Notes under the pieces: generated by a model
Told to the model about the DNA's origin: nothing
Seen by the model: the letters and a program-made list of their open reading frames with translations, nothing else
Database searches by the model: none
DNA from: a bacterium
Lineage (GTDB): Bacteria > Patescibacteriota > Minisyncoccia > Minisyncoccales > JAGMAB01
Length of the DNA stretch: 11,200 bases
Direction: 5' to 3'
Assembly: GCA_030643665.1 (NCBI GenBank)
Contig: DAOWKS010000046.1
Coordinates: 1-11,200, forward strand
In this document: positions 1-6,418 of the stretch, one piece after another
Numbering within the stretch: position 1 is the first letter of the stretch
Layout of the letters: each line of letters opens with the position of its first letter
Translations under genes and position numbers: made by a program

Positions 1-590
1 AAATATCTTTTAGAATTAACAAGCGCTTTTTTAAGGTCGCTGTCAATAAGAGGAGTGGTAATAATCTGGGAATGCGGATGAGCAATAGAACCTCCTGCTT
101 CAACTCCGTGATTATGAAAAATAGAAATATAATTTACAAATTTCTCTTTCATTAACTGTAAATATCTTTTTTGATAAACATCAATTACTTCTTTAATTTG
201 TTTAATTGACAATTGAGCAATGGATTTTTTATGGTCGCGGGTCACAACTATTTCATGAAAACCAACCGCATTCATTGTTTGATATAAGCCGGCTTTGACT
301 TGTTTGTTTAATTTCAAAAAAGGGGTAAAAACAGGATATTTATTGGGAATAACAATCGTTGTCCAATTCTCCGGAATTTCATTATGAAGACCAAGAGCAG
401 ATTCTTTTCCTTGAGAAAAAATAAGAGTTGGAGTTTCCTGAGTTGAAATATCGCAAAAAGGACAGGGTTGCGCTTTTTTCTTAAAAGTTATTGGTCTCTT
501 TGCCCTGTGAGCGGCAATAATTACCCAATCCTTGCTGACTAAATCATAACGAAGTTCAGAAAGAAATTTTTTCTTGATTTTTTTAGTCAT
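1..590 (-). CDS. galT: Galactose-1-phosphate uridylyltransferase, N-terminal part (cut by window edge)
   Basis: GalT moves UMP between UDP-glucose and galactose-1-phosphate in the cytoplasmic Leloir pathway. I translated 196 residues from the ATG at 590; the frame is still open at base 1, so the C-terminal part is missing. Visible family motifs: WVIIAAHRAKRP (res. 22-33), the CPFC zinc pair (C43, C46), PNKYPVF (82-88), GFHEIVV with H112 at the position of the third zinc ligand, and FHNHG-EAGGS-HPHSQ (158-175). In HPH (171-173) the second histidine is the expected uridylylated nucleophile. The start is set by the N-terminal motif spacing and an 8-bp overlap (ATGACTAA) with the end of the upstream glycosyltransferase gene, which suggests translational coupling. 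The family also includes other sugar-1-phosphate nucleotidyltransferases, so the exact sugar is not certain. Confidence 0.9.
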   Translation of the reverse strand, partial: MTKKIKKKFLSELRYDLVSKDWVIIAAHRAKRPITFKKKAQPCPFCDISTQETPTLIFSQGKESALGLHNEIPENWTTIVIPNKYPVFTPFLKLNKQVKAGLYQTMNAVGFHEIVVTRDHKKSIAQLSIKQIKEVIDVYQKRYLQLMKEKFVNYISIFHNHGVEAGGSIAHPHSQIITTPLIDSDLKKALVNSKRY

Positions 591-1302
591 ATATTTTTTT
601 AATTAAATTTAATCTGATTTTAATTAAATCTTCTGCCATTTTGAGCATACTTTTAAACTTAACTTTGCTTTCCGGGTCGTTTTTCCAAACAACAGGAATT
701 TCTTTAATTTTGAAGCCAAGTTTTTTAGCAATGACTAAAATTTCCGGGTCAAAAGCAAAGCGATTGATTTTACATTTTGGAAAAATATGTTCAGCTGTTT
801 TTGCGGTAAAACCTTTAAAACCGCACTGGCTGTCTAAAATTCCCCAGGTTCCGCAAGTTATTTGAGTTAACAGCCGAAAAATATCGCCTAAAATCCGACG
901 ATGTATTTGCTGAGGAGGATCTAAAATTGCTCCTTTTATATCCCGGGAGCCAATAATAATGTCATAACCCTTTTTAAATTCAGGCAGCATTTTTTCCAAA
1001 TGGTCAATTGAAGTAGAATTGTCCGCGTCAGTAAAAACACGATATTCTCCTTTTGCTTCCAACATCCCCTGCCGAATTACAGAACCTTTGCCCTGATTGA
1101 TTTTATTGTCAATTAACCTTAAATTCTTAATGTTTAAGAACTGTTCTCGGACAATTTCAGCTGTTTTATCCTTTGAACCGTCATTTACTACAATAATCTC
1201 GTATTGATAATCTTGCTGTCTTAGATATTTATCAATTTCTTTCAAGGTCTTGGGCAGCCGCTTTTCCTCATTATAAGCCGGAATAATTACTGATAAATAC
1301 AT
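583..1302 (-). CDS. GT2 family glycosyltransferase, dolichyl/polyprenyl-phosphate sugar synthase type
   Basis: A 239-residue GT-A fold glycosyltransferase. The N-terminus SVIIPAYNEEKRL is the family 2 signature; VNDGS (39-43) and TDADNS (91-96, the metal-binding DxD-type site) form the nucleotide-sugar site. DSQCGFKGF (157-165) and FDPEIL (184-189) are typical of the dolichyl-phosphate glucose/mannose synthase branch (ALG5/DPM1-like), which loads a sugar onto a lipid phosphate at the inner membrane face. There is no C-terminal membrane segment, so it is probably soluble or peripheral. The ATG at 1302 sits directly before the motif-bearing N-terminus, as usual in the family, and has no Shine-Dalgarno. 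The gene overlaps galT by 8 bp, hinting at a shared role in sugar or glycan metabolism. Donor and acceptor cannot be read from sequence. Confidence 0.88.
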   Translation of the reverse strand: MYLSVIIPAYNEEKRLPKTLKEIDKYLRQQDYQYEIIVVNDGSKDKTAEIVREQFLNIKNLRLIDNKINQGKGSVIRQGMLEAKGEYRVFTDADNSTSIDHLEKMLPEFKKGYDIIIGSRDIKGAILDPPQQIHRRILGDIFRLLTQITCGTWGILDSQCGFKGFTAKTAEHIFPKCKINRFAFDPEILVIAKKLGFKIKEIPVVWKNDPESKVKFKSMLKMAEDLIKIRLNLIKKIYD

Positions 1303-1308
1303 ACTATT

Positions 1309-1317
1309 ATGATAGCA
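1309..1317 (-). promoter_or_regulatory. Possible extended -10 promoter giving a leaderless glycosyltransferase mRNA
   Basis: On the minus strand TGCTATCAT is one mismatch from the extended -10 consensus TGnTATAAT. Only 6 nt separate it from the ATG at 1302, so transcription would start at or next to the start codon. No good -35 lies 17 nt upstream (T-rich only), and no Shine-Dalgarno precedes the ATG, which fits a leaderless message. This is pattern matching in AT-rich DNA and could be chance. Confidence 0.33.
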
Positions 1318-1345
1318 TAATTTTTGAGATAAAAAAATACAGGGT

Positions 1346-1501
1346 TCAAGCTGAATGCTTTTGCCCCTTTGCTTTACGATAATGCAAATCGCATAATTTT
1401 TTATCCCCGATTCGCCCTACTGCTCTTCTATTGCAACCTTTCATATCGCATAATAACATTATATCGCCCTTGGGATAATCTTCATATTCTCCTATATCCA
1501 T
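1346..1501 (-). CDS. 51-aa CxxxxC...CxxH zinc-finger small protein
   Basis: This short gene has ATG at 1501 and TGA at 1348-1346. An AGGAG Shine-Dalgarno (1509-1513) lies 7 nt upstream, stronger than at most genes here. The protein is acidic at its N-terminus (MDIGEYEDYPKGD), then CDMKGCNRRA (C18, C23) and LCDLHYRKAKGQ (C37, H40), giving C-x4-C-x13-C-x2-H followed by Tyr and basic residues. That spacing matches the small zinc finger of the C..GC.R.A...LC..HY.R type, often seen in phage and HNH-associated proteins, where it probably binds nucleic acid. It lies alone in the 238-bp gap between map and the glycosyltransferase, same strand. Four ligands at family spacing plus a good ribosome-binding site argue that it is real. 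The function is unknown; I name only the fold class. Confidence 0.72.
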   Translation of the reverse strand: MDIGEYEDYPKGDIMLLCDMKGCNRRAVGRIGDKKLCDLHYRKAKGQKHSA

Positions 1502-1530
1502 TTCTTTACTCCTATTTTGTGCTGATTTTA

Positions 1531-1558
1531 ATATTACTTATTATTTCAATTCTGTCAA
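1531..1558 (-). promoter_or_regulatory. Possible promoter for the zinc-finger gene inside the map 3' end
   Basis: A perfect -35 hexamer TTGACA (1553-1558, minus strand) lies in the last codons of map. Sixteen bases on is TAATAT (1531-1536), a 4/6 match to the -10 consensus. Transcription would start some 20 nt before the zinc-finger start codon and include its AGGAG site. The -10 is weak, so this is tentative; read-through from map is the alternative. Confidence 0.3.
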
Positions 1559-2290
1559 TATATCAACGCCGGTTTCGGTGACTGCCATTTGGTGTTCAAA
1601 ATGGGCGGATAAAAAGCCATCAGCAGTTTCAAAACCAAAACCGTCATCTGATTTTTTTAATTTATAATCCCCTATCGTAACCATCGGTTCCAAGCAAAAA
1701 ACCATTCCCGGTTTTATTTTAGGACCGGTATGCCGCTTGCCAAAATTCAAAATCTGCGGCTCTTCGTGAAGTTCCTTGCCAATTCCGTGTCCGCACAAAT
1801 CGCGAACAACATTAAATCCCTGGGATTCAACATATCTCTGAATAGTATTGCCGATATCGCCGAAAGTATTCCCGGGCCGCGCTTTTTTAATTCCTCTTTT
1901 TAGCGCTTTTTTGGTTACTCTAATTAACCGCAATGTCTCTGGCTCGCATTTTCCTACCGGCACCGTAACTGCCATATCAGAATAAAATCCCTGCCATATA
2001 AGCCCAATATCAAGGGAAATAATATCTCCTGGTTTTAATTTATAATTTGAAGGGACACCATGAACAATAACTTCATTTATTGAAGTACAAAGACAAGAAG
2101 GAAATCCCTCATAGCCCTTAAAAGCCGGCTGGGCATTATAATTTAAAATCAGGGCCTCTGCGACCCTGTTTAATTCTTTAGTGGTAATTCCCGGCTCAAT
2201 CATTTTCATCAATTGCTTTATAATCTTGGCCAGAATTTTACCTGCTTCAGCCATTATTTTGATTTCCTCCGGGGTTTTAATCGGTATCAT
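1541..2290 (-). CDS. map: Type I methionine aminopeptidase
   Basis: Removes the initiator methionine from nascent proteins at the ribosome exit. At 249 residues it is the compact type I form. The five metal ligands are all present: D94 (SLDIGL), D105 (YSDMAVT), H168 (GHGIG), E201 (LEPM) and E232 (EHQM). H77 in VIVHGVP is the substrate-binding histidine. No N-terminal zinc-finger extension is present. Its ATG overlaps the stop of the upstream kinase gene by 4 bp (ATGA), so the two are translationally coupled at the end of the spc operon, where map commonly sits after adk. The catalytic set is intact. Confidence 0.97.
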   Translation of the reverse strand: MIPIKTPEEIKIMAEAGKILAKIIKQLMKMIEPGITTKELNRVAEALILNYNAQPAFKGYEGFPSCLCTSINEVIVHGVPSNYKLKPGDIISLDIGLIWQGFYSDMAVTVPVGKCEPETLRLIRVTKKALKRGIKKARPGNTFGDIGNTIQRYVESQGFNVVRDLCGHGIGKELHEEPQILNFGKRHTGPKIKPGMVFCLEPMVTIGDYKLKKSDDGFGFETADGFLSAHFEHQMAVTETGVDILTELK

Positions 2291-2862
2291 AAATTTAAAT
2301 CTGATAAAATTTCATTAATATTTTCTTTCAATTTCTCAATTGTCTCGGTATTAACAATCGTGAAATCTGCCATTGCAATAGGACCGCCTTTTTCTATATT
2401 CTCAATTTCCGCGCAATCACGCGTCCCGGCTTCTTCCTCCGTAATAGACCTGAAACGTTGAGTAAAATCTGCTTCAACATTTCTATCTCTTAATCTTGCA
2501 TATCTTAATTTCGGCGGAGCATATACCGCTACTACGTGCATTGAATCACCGTATTTTTCTTTAAGAATTTTATATTCGGACCAGCTGTAAAGTCCGTCAA
2601 CTACTACATTAGATTTTTTAAGCAATTCATCTATTTTGGAAATATTTAGCGTGGCAAACGCGCCCATTCCGTATTTTTTTCTAAAATTCTCTCTTATCTT
2701 TTTTTCATTGTTTTCGTTAAGTTCCAATCCCTCCTCTTTAATTTTATCTATAGTAATTTGACCAAATCTTAAATAAGCCAATCCTTGTTTTACCAATTCA
2801 TCAGAAACTATACTTTTGCCTGCTCCGGGCATTCCCACAATACAAATAACTTTATTGGTCAT
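2287..2862 (-). CDS. UPF0200-like P-loop nucleotide kinase (AAA_18 / dephospho-CoA kinase-like)
   Basis: A 191-residue P-loop protein. The Walker A motif GMPGAGKS is at residues 10-17. FGQITIDKIKEEGLE (33-47) resembles the substrate-binding helix region, VVVDG (86-90) a Walker B-like strand, and VVAVYAPPKLRYARLRDR (110-127) the strand-plus-arginine region of NMP-kinase folds. The pattern IVGMPGAGKS ... FG-I---EEGLE ... VVVDG ... AP--R--RL--R ... ADFTIVN closely follows the UPF0200 family, best known from archaea and of unsettled function. It may phosphorylate a nucleotide or coenzyme precursor, but I cannot say which. It lies 10 bp after adk and overlaps map by 4 bp, so it is a co-expressed member of the operon. 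Relatives are often annotated dephospho-CoA kinase or AAA family ATPase. Confidence 0.78.
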   Translation of the reverse strand: MTNKVICIVGMPGAGKSIVSDELVKQGLAYLRFGQITIDKIKEEGLELNENNEKKIRENFRKKYGMGAFATLNISKIDELLKKSNVVVDGLYSWSEYKILKEKYGDSMHVVAVYAPPKLRYARLRDRNVEADFTQRFRSITEEEAGTRDCAEIENIEKGGPIAMADFTIVNTETIEKLKENINEILSDLNL

Positions 2863-2872
2863 TAAAAAACAA

Positions 2873-3532
2873 CTATTTAAGAGCTCTTAAAATATCCTTA
2901 AATACATCTTCGATTGACTGCTCACCGTTGATTTTTATTAAACGATTTTGTTTTTTGTAATAGTTTATTGTTGGCATAGTTTCATTTTTAAATTCCTCAA
3001 GCCGTTTTTTTATGGATTGAAATTTATCATCAGACCTGGTAATAAGTTCACCTCCGCATTTATCGCATTTTTTTAATTTTTTAAATTCTCCAATCCAAGG
3101 AATAATTCGCCCGCATTTTTTACATTGTCTTCGCTTAGTTAAACGATTTAAGGATTCTTTTCTTGAAATATTAATAAAAATAACTTTTATATCTTGCCAC
3201 TCATACCATTTTAAAGCTACATCAAAAATTTCAGCCTCTAATATTTGTCTTGGGCCACCATCATATATTAATCCATTAAATTTTCTTTTATGTTTAAATT
3301 TTTCTAATTTATCCATCCAAAGTCCACAAATAACAGATTCTGGTATCCATTCTCCCCTTTCCATAACTTCTCCAATTTTCTTTCCGGTGAAATCACCTAC
3401 TTTTTGACGTTTGCGAAGAGCCACCCCGCTTCCGAAATATTCCAATCCAAATTTATTTCTCAAAAGCTCTGCTTGAGTGCCTTTGCCCGATCCCGGCGGC
3501 CCGAGAAAAATAATCATTAAAGGTTTTTTCAT
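2873..3532 (-). CDS. adk: Adenylate kinase, zinc-lid form with divergent AMP-site motifs
   Basis: Interconverts ATP + AMP with 2 ADP. The P-loop GPPGSGKGTQAE is at residues 11-22. The LID carries a four-cysteine zinc site (C137, C140, C156, C159), followed by R166-SDD and a conserved C-terminal TMPTINYY. Its position after secY is the classic adk place. Two AMP-binding motifs differ from the usual STGDMLR and DGFPRT: here they read GSGVALR (34-40) and DGGPRQ (91-96). The key arginines are kept, but the Asp of STGD and the Phe of DGFPR are lost. The protein is therefore clearly of this family, though its NMP preference might be altered. The start codon has no Shine-Dalgarno and stands 34 bp after secY. 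Confidence 0.9.
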   Translation of the reverse strand: MKKPLMIIFLGPPGSGKGTQAELLRNKFGLEYFGSGVALRKRQKVGDFTGKKIGEVMERGEWIPESVICGLWMDKLEKFKHKRKFNGLIYDGGPRQILEAEIFDVALKWYEWQDIKVIFINISRKESLNRLTKRRQCKKCGRIIPWIGEFKKLKKCDKCGGELITRSDDKFQSIKKRLEEFKNETMPTINYYKKQNRLIKINGEQSIEDVFKDILRALK

Positions 3533-3566
3533 AGTTTAAAAATTAATTCATTAAAAATTAGAAATT

Positions 3567-4841
3567 TTAAAACTTTTCGTATTCTCTCATTTGTAATTGA
3601 GAATTGACTTGGCGCATTGTTTCCAGAGCAACGCTAACTACAATCAACAAAGCGGTTCCACCAATTAAAAAACTAAAAACCATTACTCCGGTTATATTCC
3701 CGACAATCTGAGGCATTATGGCAATCGTTCCTAAAAACAAAGCGCCTATTAATAAAACCCGATTTAAAATATATTGTATAAAATTAGCCGTGGAACTGCC
3801 CGGTCTGATTCCTGGAACAAACCCGCCCATTTTTTGTAAATTCGTGGCAATGCTTTTAGGGTCAAAAGTAACTGCGGTGTAGAAAAAAGTAAAAAGACAA
3901 ACCAATAAAAAGTATAAACTCCCATAAACCCAGGGATTTTCAAAAAAAGTGCTGATTATTTGGGCAATGTTTCCCACGGCGCCGGCAGCTCCGGTAAAAA
4001 AATTAGCTATCATTGATGGAAAAAGTAAAATAGACAAGGCAAAAATTATAGGCATTACCCCTGCCGGATTAACATTTAAAGGCAGATAAGTAGAAACACC
4101 GCCGTACATTTTCGTCCCCCTCACTCTCTTGGCGTAGGAAACCGGAATATTACGCCTGCCTTCATTAATTAAAACCACTCCGGCGATAATTAACAAAGAC
4201 ATTCCAAAAAAAAGCAAATAAGAAGGAATTCGGGACGGGTCCCAGGTGACCAGCATCTGACGGATATTATTCGGAAAATCAGCAATAATACCGGCGAAAA
4301 TCAAAAGAGAAACGCCATTGCCAATTCCTTTTTCCGAGATTAACTCTCCCAGCCACATCAAAAACAGGGCGCCGGCAGCTATGGTAAAAATTGAAGTTAA
4401 AAGAGCAGTCGGCGAAAGAACTCCTATAACATTTTGCTTCTGTAAAAGAGTTAACATGCCGTATCCTTGAAGAGAAGCCAAAGGAACCGTTGCTATTCTG
4501 CAATACTGGTTAAATCTCTGTTTGCCTGCTTCGCCTTCTTCTTTATACATTTTTTCAAGCTGGGGAAAAATCATTGTTAAAAGTTGAAAAATAATAACTG
4601 CGGTAATAAAAGGACCTAATCCCAACATCACAATAGAAAGATTATCTAAAGCTCCGCCGGTAAATACATTTAAAAGTCCGAACATCTGAAATTGCTCAAA
4701 AAAACTTTTTAGGTTTTCGGCATTAATTCCAGGAATAGGTATGTTAGCCATTATCCGAAAAATAGTAAAAATCCCCAAAATAAATAATATCTTATTTCTA
4801 AGGTCGCGAATTTTTAATATCTGGATGAGTTTATTGAACAT
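3567..4841 (-). CDS. secY: Protein translocase subunit SecY
   Basis: Channel-forming subunit of the Sec translocon in the cytoplasmic membrane. The 424 residues show the expected ten hydrophobic segments. Signature stretches are RIMANIPIPG near the N-terminus (TM1 and plug region), GLGPFITAVIIFQLL, GIGNGVSLLIFAGI, MPIIFALSIL, VTFDPKSIATNLQKMGGFVPGIRPG (the loop before the late helices) and the C-terminal QLQMREYEKF. Length and both termini fit bacterial SecY. It lies between rplO and adk as in most bacteria. The ATG is preceded by an 81-bp repeat-rich spacer with no Shine-Dalgarno and a small hairpin (AGCG-AAG-CGCT) 2 nt before the start codon. Confidence 0.97.
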   Translation of the reverse strand: MFNKLIQILKIRDLRNKILFILGIFTIFRIMANIPIPGINAENLKSFFEQFQMFGLLNVFTGGALDNLSIVMLGLGPFITAVIIFQLLTMIFPQLEKMYKEEGEAGKQRFNQYCRIATVPLASLQGYGMLTLLQKQNVIGVLSPTALLTSIFTIAAGALFLMWLGELISEKGIGNGVSLLIFAGIIADFPNNIRQMLVTWDPSRIPSYLLFFGMSLLIIAGVVLINEGRRNIPVSYAKRVRGTKMYGGVSTYLPLNVNPAGVMPIIFALSILLFPSMIANFFTGAAGAVGNIAQIISTFFENPWVYGSLYFLLVCLFTFFYTAVTFDPKSIATNLQKMGGFVPGIRPGSSTANFIQYILNRVLLIGALFLGTIAIMPQIVGNITGVMVFSFLIGGTALLIVVSVALETMRQVNSQLQMREYEKF

Positions 4842-4962
4842 AAGCGCTTCGCTAAGTTAAAAGTGTAAAATGAAAAGTGTAAAAGAAAAATTTAAAGTTT
4901 AAAGTTTTCGTTCTTTTTAATTTTAATCTGTTGTTTTTCGCTTTTCGCTTTTCGCTTTTCGC
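4842..4962 (-). repeat. Mosaic junction repeat, copy A (rplO 3' end to secY start)
   Basis: Three parts are visible. Positions 4935-4962 are four perfect tandem copies of TTTTCGC (+ strand view) that encode the end of L15. Positions 4890-4905 are TTTAAAGTTTAAAG-type sequence. Positions 4842-4884 are a 43-nt block with AAGTGTAAAA twice and AAGCGCTTCGCT next to the secY start. That block differs from the one before rplO (5391-5433) at only two positions. The region does not look like coding DNA and holds no recognisable mobile gene. Confidence 0.8.
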
Positions 4963-5390
4963 TTTATTGTGCCTTTGGCTTTTTCTATTTTCTCTTTGGC
5001 TGATTTTGAAACCACACATCCTTCAATAATGAACTTCTTGGTAAGCTTTCCTTTTCCTAAAATTTTTACAATTGGCGCTTTCTTTTTTATTCTACGAATT
5101 ATTTTCTTTTCAATCAATATTTCAGGATTGATTTGTTCGTCTGAATTAAATTTTTTTTCTAAAATATCTAAATTCACTACAACCCCAAAATCTGATTTTG
5201 TTTTAAACTTGTATCCTCTGAGTTTGGGATATCTTTTAATCAAACTGCGAATAATTGGCTCAAATTTCCGGCCGGCGCGGGATTTTTGTCCTTTCATACC
5301 CTTACCGCTATAAGTGCCTCGTTTTCCACCGCGGCCAATTCTTTTTTTCTTTTTTAATTTATGTTTTGGTTTTAATTGATGAATCTGCAT
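4923..5390 (-). CDS. rplO: Large-subunit ribosomal protein L15 (uL15)
   Basis: Binds 23S rRNA late in large-subunit assembly. The glycine-rich basic N-terminus (RIGRGGKRGTYSGKGMKGQKSRAG) and the C-terminal domain with AKEKIEKAKG identify it. At 155 residues it is a few residues longer than usual. The excess is the C-terminal tail KRKAKSEKRKTTD, encoded by tandem heptamer repeats shared with the tails of L5 and S5. It directly follows rpsE with no rpmD (L30) gene between. The start has no Shine-Dalgarno and abuts the 43-nt repeat block. Confidence 0.95.
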   Translation of the reverse strand: MQIHQLKPKHKLKKKKRIGRGGKRGTYSGKGMKGQKSRAGRKFEPIIRSLIKRYPKLRGYKFKTKSDFGVVVNLDILEKKFNSDEQINPEILIEKKIIRRIKKKAPIVKILGKGKLTKKFIIEGCVVSKSAKEKIEKAKGTIKRKAKSEKRKTTD

Positions 5391-5501
5391 AAGCGCTTCG
5401 CTAAATTAAAAGTGTAAAAAGAAAAGTGTAAAATTCAAAACAATAAAATATACTTTAAACTTTAAGTTGTTGCTTTACTTTTTTCGCTTTTAGCTTTTAG
5501 A
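5391..5501 (-). repeat. Mosaic junction repeat, copy B (rpsE 3' end to rplO start)
   Basis: Positions 5391-5433 repeat the 43-nt block found before secY (4842-4884), with two substitutions, including the AAGCGCTTCGCT hairpin unit touching the start codon and two AAGTGTAAAA-type words. A TTTAAAC/TTTAAG stretch lies at 5453-5466. Heptamers TTTTCGC, TTTTAGC and TTTTAGA (5481-5501) form the 3' coding end of rpsE. Confidence 0.8.
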
Positions 5502-5965
5502 TTAGATTTTAGCTTGGTTAAAGCTAAAATCGTTGCTTTAGCGTTATTAAGTTTATTTCCGGTTCTTCCAATAATTTTGGAAGAGATATTTTTAATTCCG
5601 GCTAACTGACAAATAATCCTCACAGTGCCGCCAGCCACTAATCCTCTTCCTTTTCTTTGCGGTTTTAACATTATTTTTGCCGGCCCAAATTTAGTTTCTA
5701 TTTGATGTGGAATTGTCTCATTAATCATCGGCACTTTAATCATATTTTTTTTAGCCGCTTTTGTCGCTTTTTCAATGGCTTTAGCAACATCAGAACCTTT
5801 AGCCACGCCTATTCCAACTAAGCCATTTTTATCTCCGCAAACCATAACCGCGCGAAAACCAATTCTTCTGCCCCCGGCTCGGGTATGAGAAACTCTGGAT
5901 AAATCCAAAAGTTTGGATTCAAATTCATCTTTATTTTCTTTAGTTGCGAAATTTTTTCTAAACAT
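5462..5965 (-). CDS. rpsE: Small-subunit ribosomal protein S5 (uS5)
   Basis: Part of the small-subunit body near the mRNA entry site, important for decoding fidelity. The 167 residues contain the S5 double-stranded-RNA-binding region (RVSHTRAGGRRIGFRAVMVCGDKNGLVGIGVAKG) and the C-terminal domain (GLVAGGTVR, ISSKIIGRTGNKLNNAKATILAL). The ending KAKSEKSKATT is encoded by the heptamer repeats of the following junction and resembles the tails of L5 and L15 rather than a conserved S5 end. The gene lies 20 bp after rplR. No Shine-Dalgarno is visible before the ATG at 5965. Confidence 0.96.
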   Translation of the reverse strand: MFRKNFATKENKDEFESKLLDLSRVSHTRAGGRRIGFRAVMVCGDKNGLVGIGVAKGSDVAKAIEKATKAAKKNMIKVPMINETIPHQIETKFGPAKIMLKPQRKGRGLVAGGTVRIICQLAGIKNISSKIIGRTGNKLNNAKATILALTKLKSNLKAKSEKSKATT

Positions 5966-5985
5966 AATTTTTGATAAATGATAAT

Positions 5986-6405
5986 TTAAAACACTAATCC
6001 GGCATCTCTCGCCCCTTCTGCTACTGCCTTAACTCTCCCATGGTATTTATATCCTCCCCTGTCAAAAACAATTTTGGCGACTTTGTTTTTCAACGCCTTT
6101 TCAGCAATTATTTTTCCTATTTCATAAGCAACCGCAACTTTTCCAATTCTAATAATATCTTTCTCTTTCTCTTTTAAGTTTTTAGTTTTAAGTTGTGGCT
6201 TTGAGCTTTGAGCTTTGAGCTTTGAGCTTTTTAATTCTCTATCACTTACAGATAAAAGTGTCTTTCCTTTATTGTCGTCAATAAGTTGGGCGTAGATATG
6301 TTTACTTGACCTGAAAACACAAAGCCGCGGAACTTTTGCCGTACCTATTATTTTTGCTCGTACTCGTTTATGGCGTCTATATCGTTTGGCTGTTTTTTTC
6401 AACAT
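5986..6405 (-). CDS. rplR: Large-subunit ribosomal protein L18 (uL18) with low-complexity insertion
   Basis: Binds 5S rRNA in the central protuberance. The basic N-terminus (AKRYRRHKRVRAKI), PRLCVFRSSKHIYAQLIDD, the helix AYEIGKIIAEKAL and the ending FDRGGYKYHGRVKAVAEGARDAGLVF are diagnostic. At 139 residues it is about 20 longer than typical bacterial L18. The surplus lies at residues ~57-82, a Lys/Ser-rich stretch between the LLSVS strand and the IGKVAVAYEIGK helix. It is encoded partly by a 7-bp tandem repeat (6198-6230). The reading frame stays intact and the core is complete, so the protein is probably functional with a surface loop extension. Confidence 0.95.
   Translation of the reverse strand: MLKKTAKRYRRHKRVRAKIIGTAKVPRLCVFRSSKHIYAQLIDDNKGKTLLSVSDRELKSSKLKAQSSKPQLKTKNLKEKEKDIIRIGKVAVAYEIGKIIAEKALKNKVAKIVFDRGGYKYHGRVKAVAEGARDAGLVF
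6198..6230 (-). repeat. 7-bp tandem repeat inside rplR
   Basis: On the + strand, GCTTTGA-type heptamers run for 33 bp, about 4.7 copies without mismatch. Because 7 is not a multiple of 3, the encoded amino acids repeat only every 21 bp (SSK-LKAQ-SSK). The array sits in the inserted segment of L18. Confidence 0.85.
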
Positions 6406-6418
6406 AATATATTAAGTT

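Noticed and set aside
1369..1581. + strand ORF of 70 codons between the glycosyltransferase and map
   Set aside because: It lies antisense to the 51-aa zinc-finger gene and runs into the map 3' end. It has no ribosome-binding site, and the minus-strand frame has conserved zinc ligands and a good AGGAG.
4935..4962. CRISPR-like repeat array
   Set aside because: The units are 7-bp head-to-tail repeats without spacers, and they are part of the L15 reading frame.
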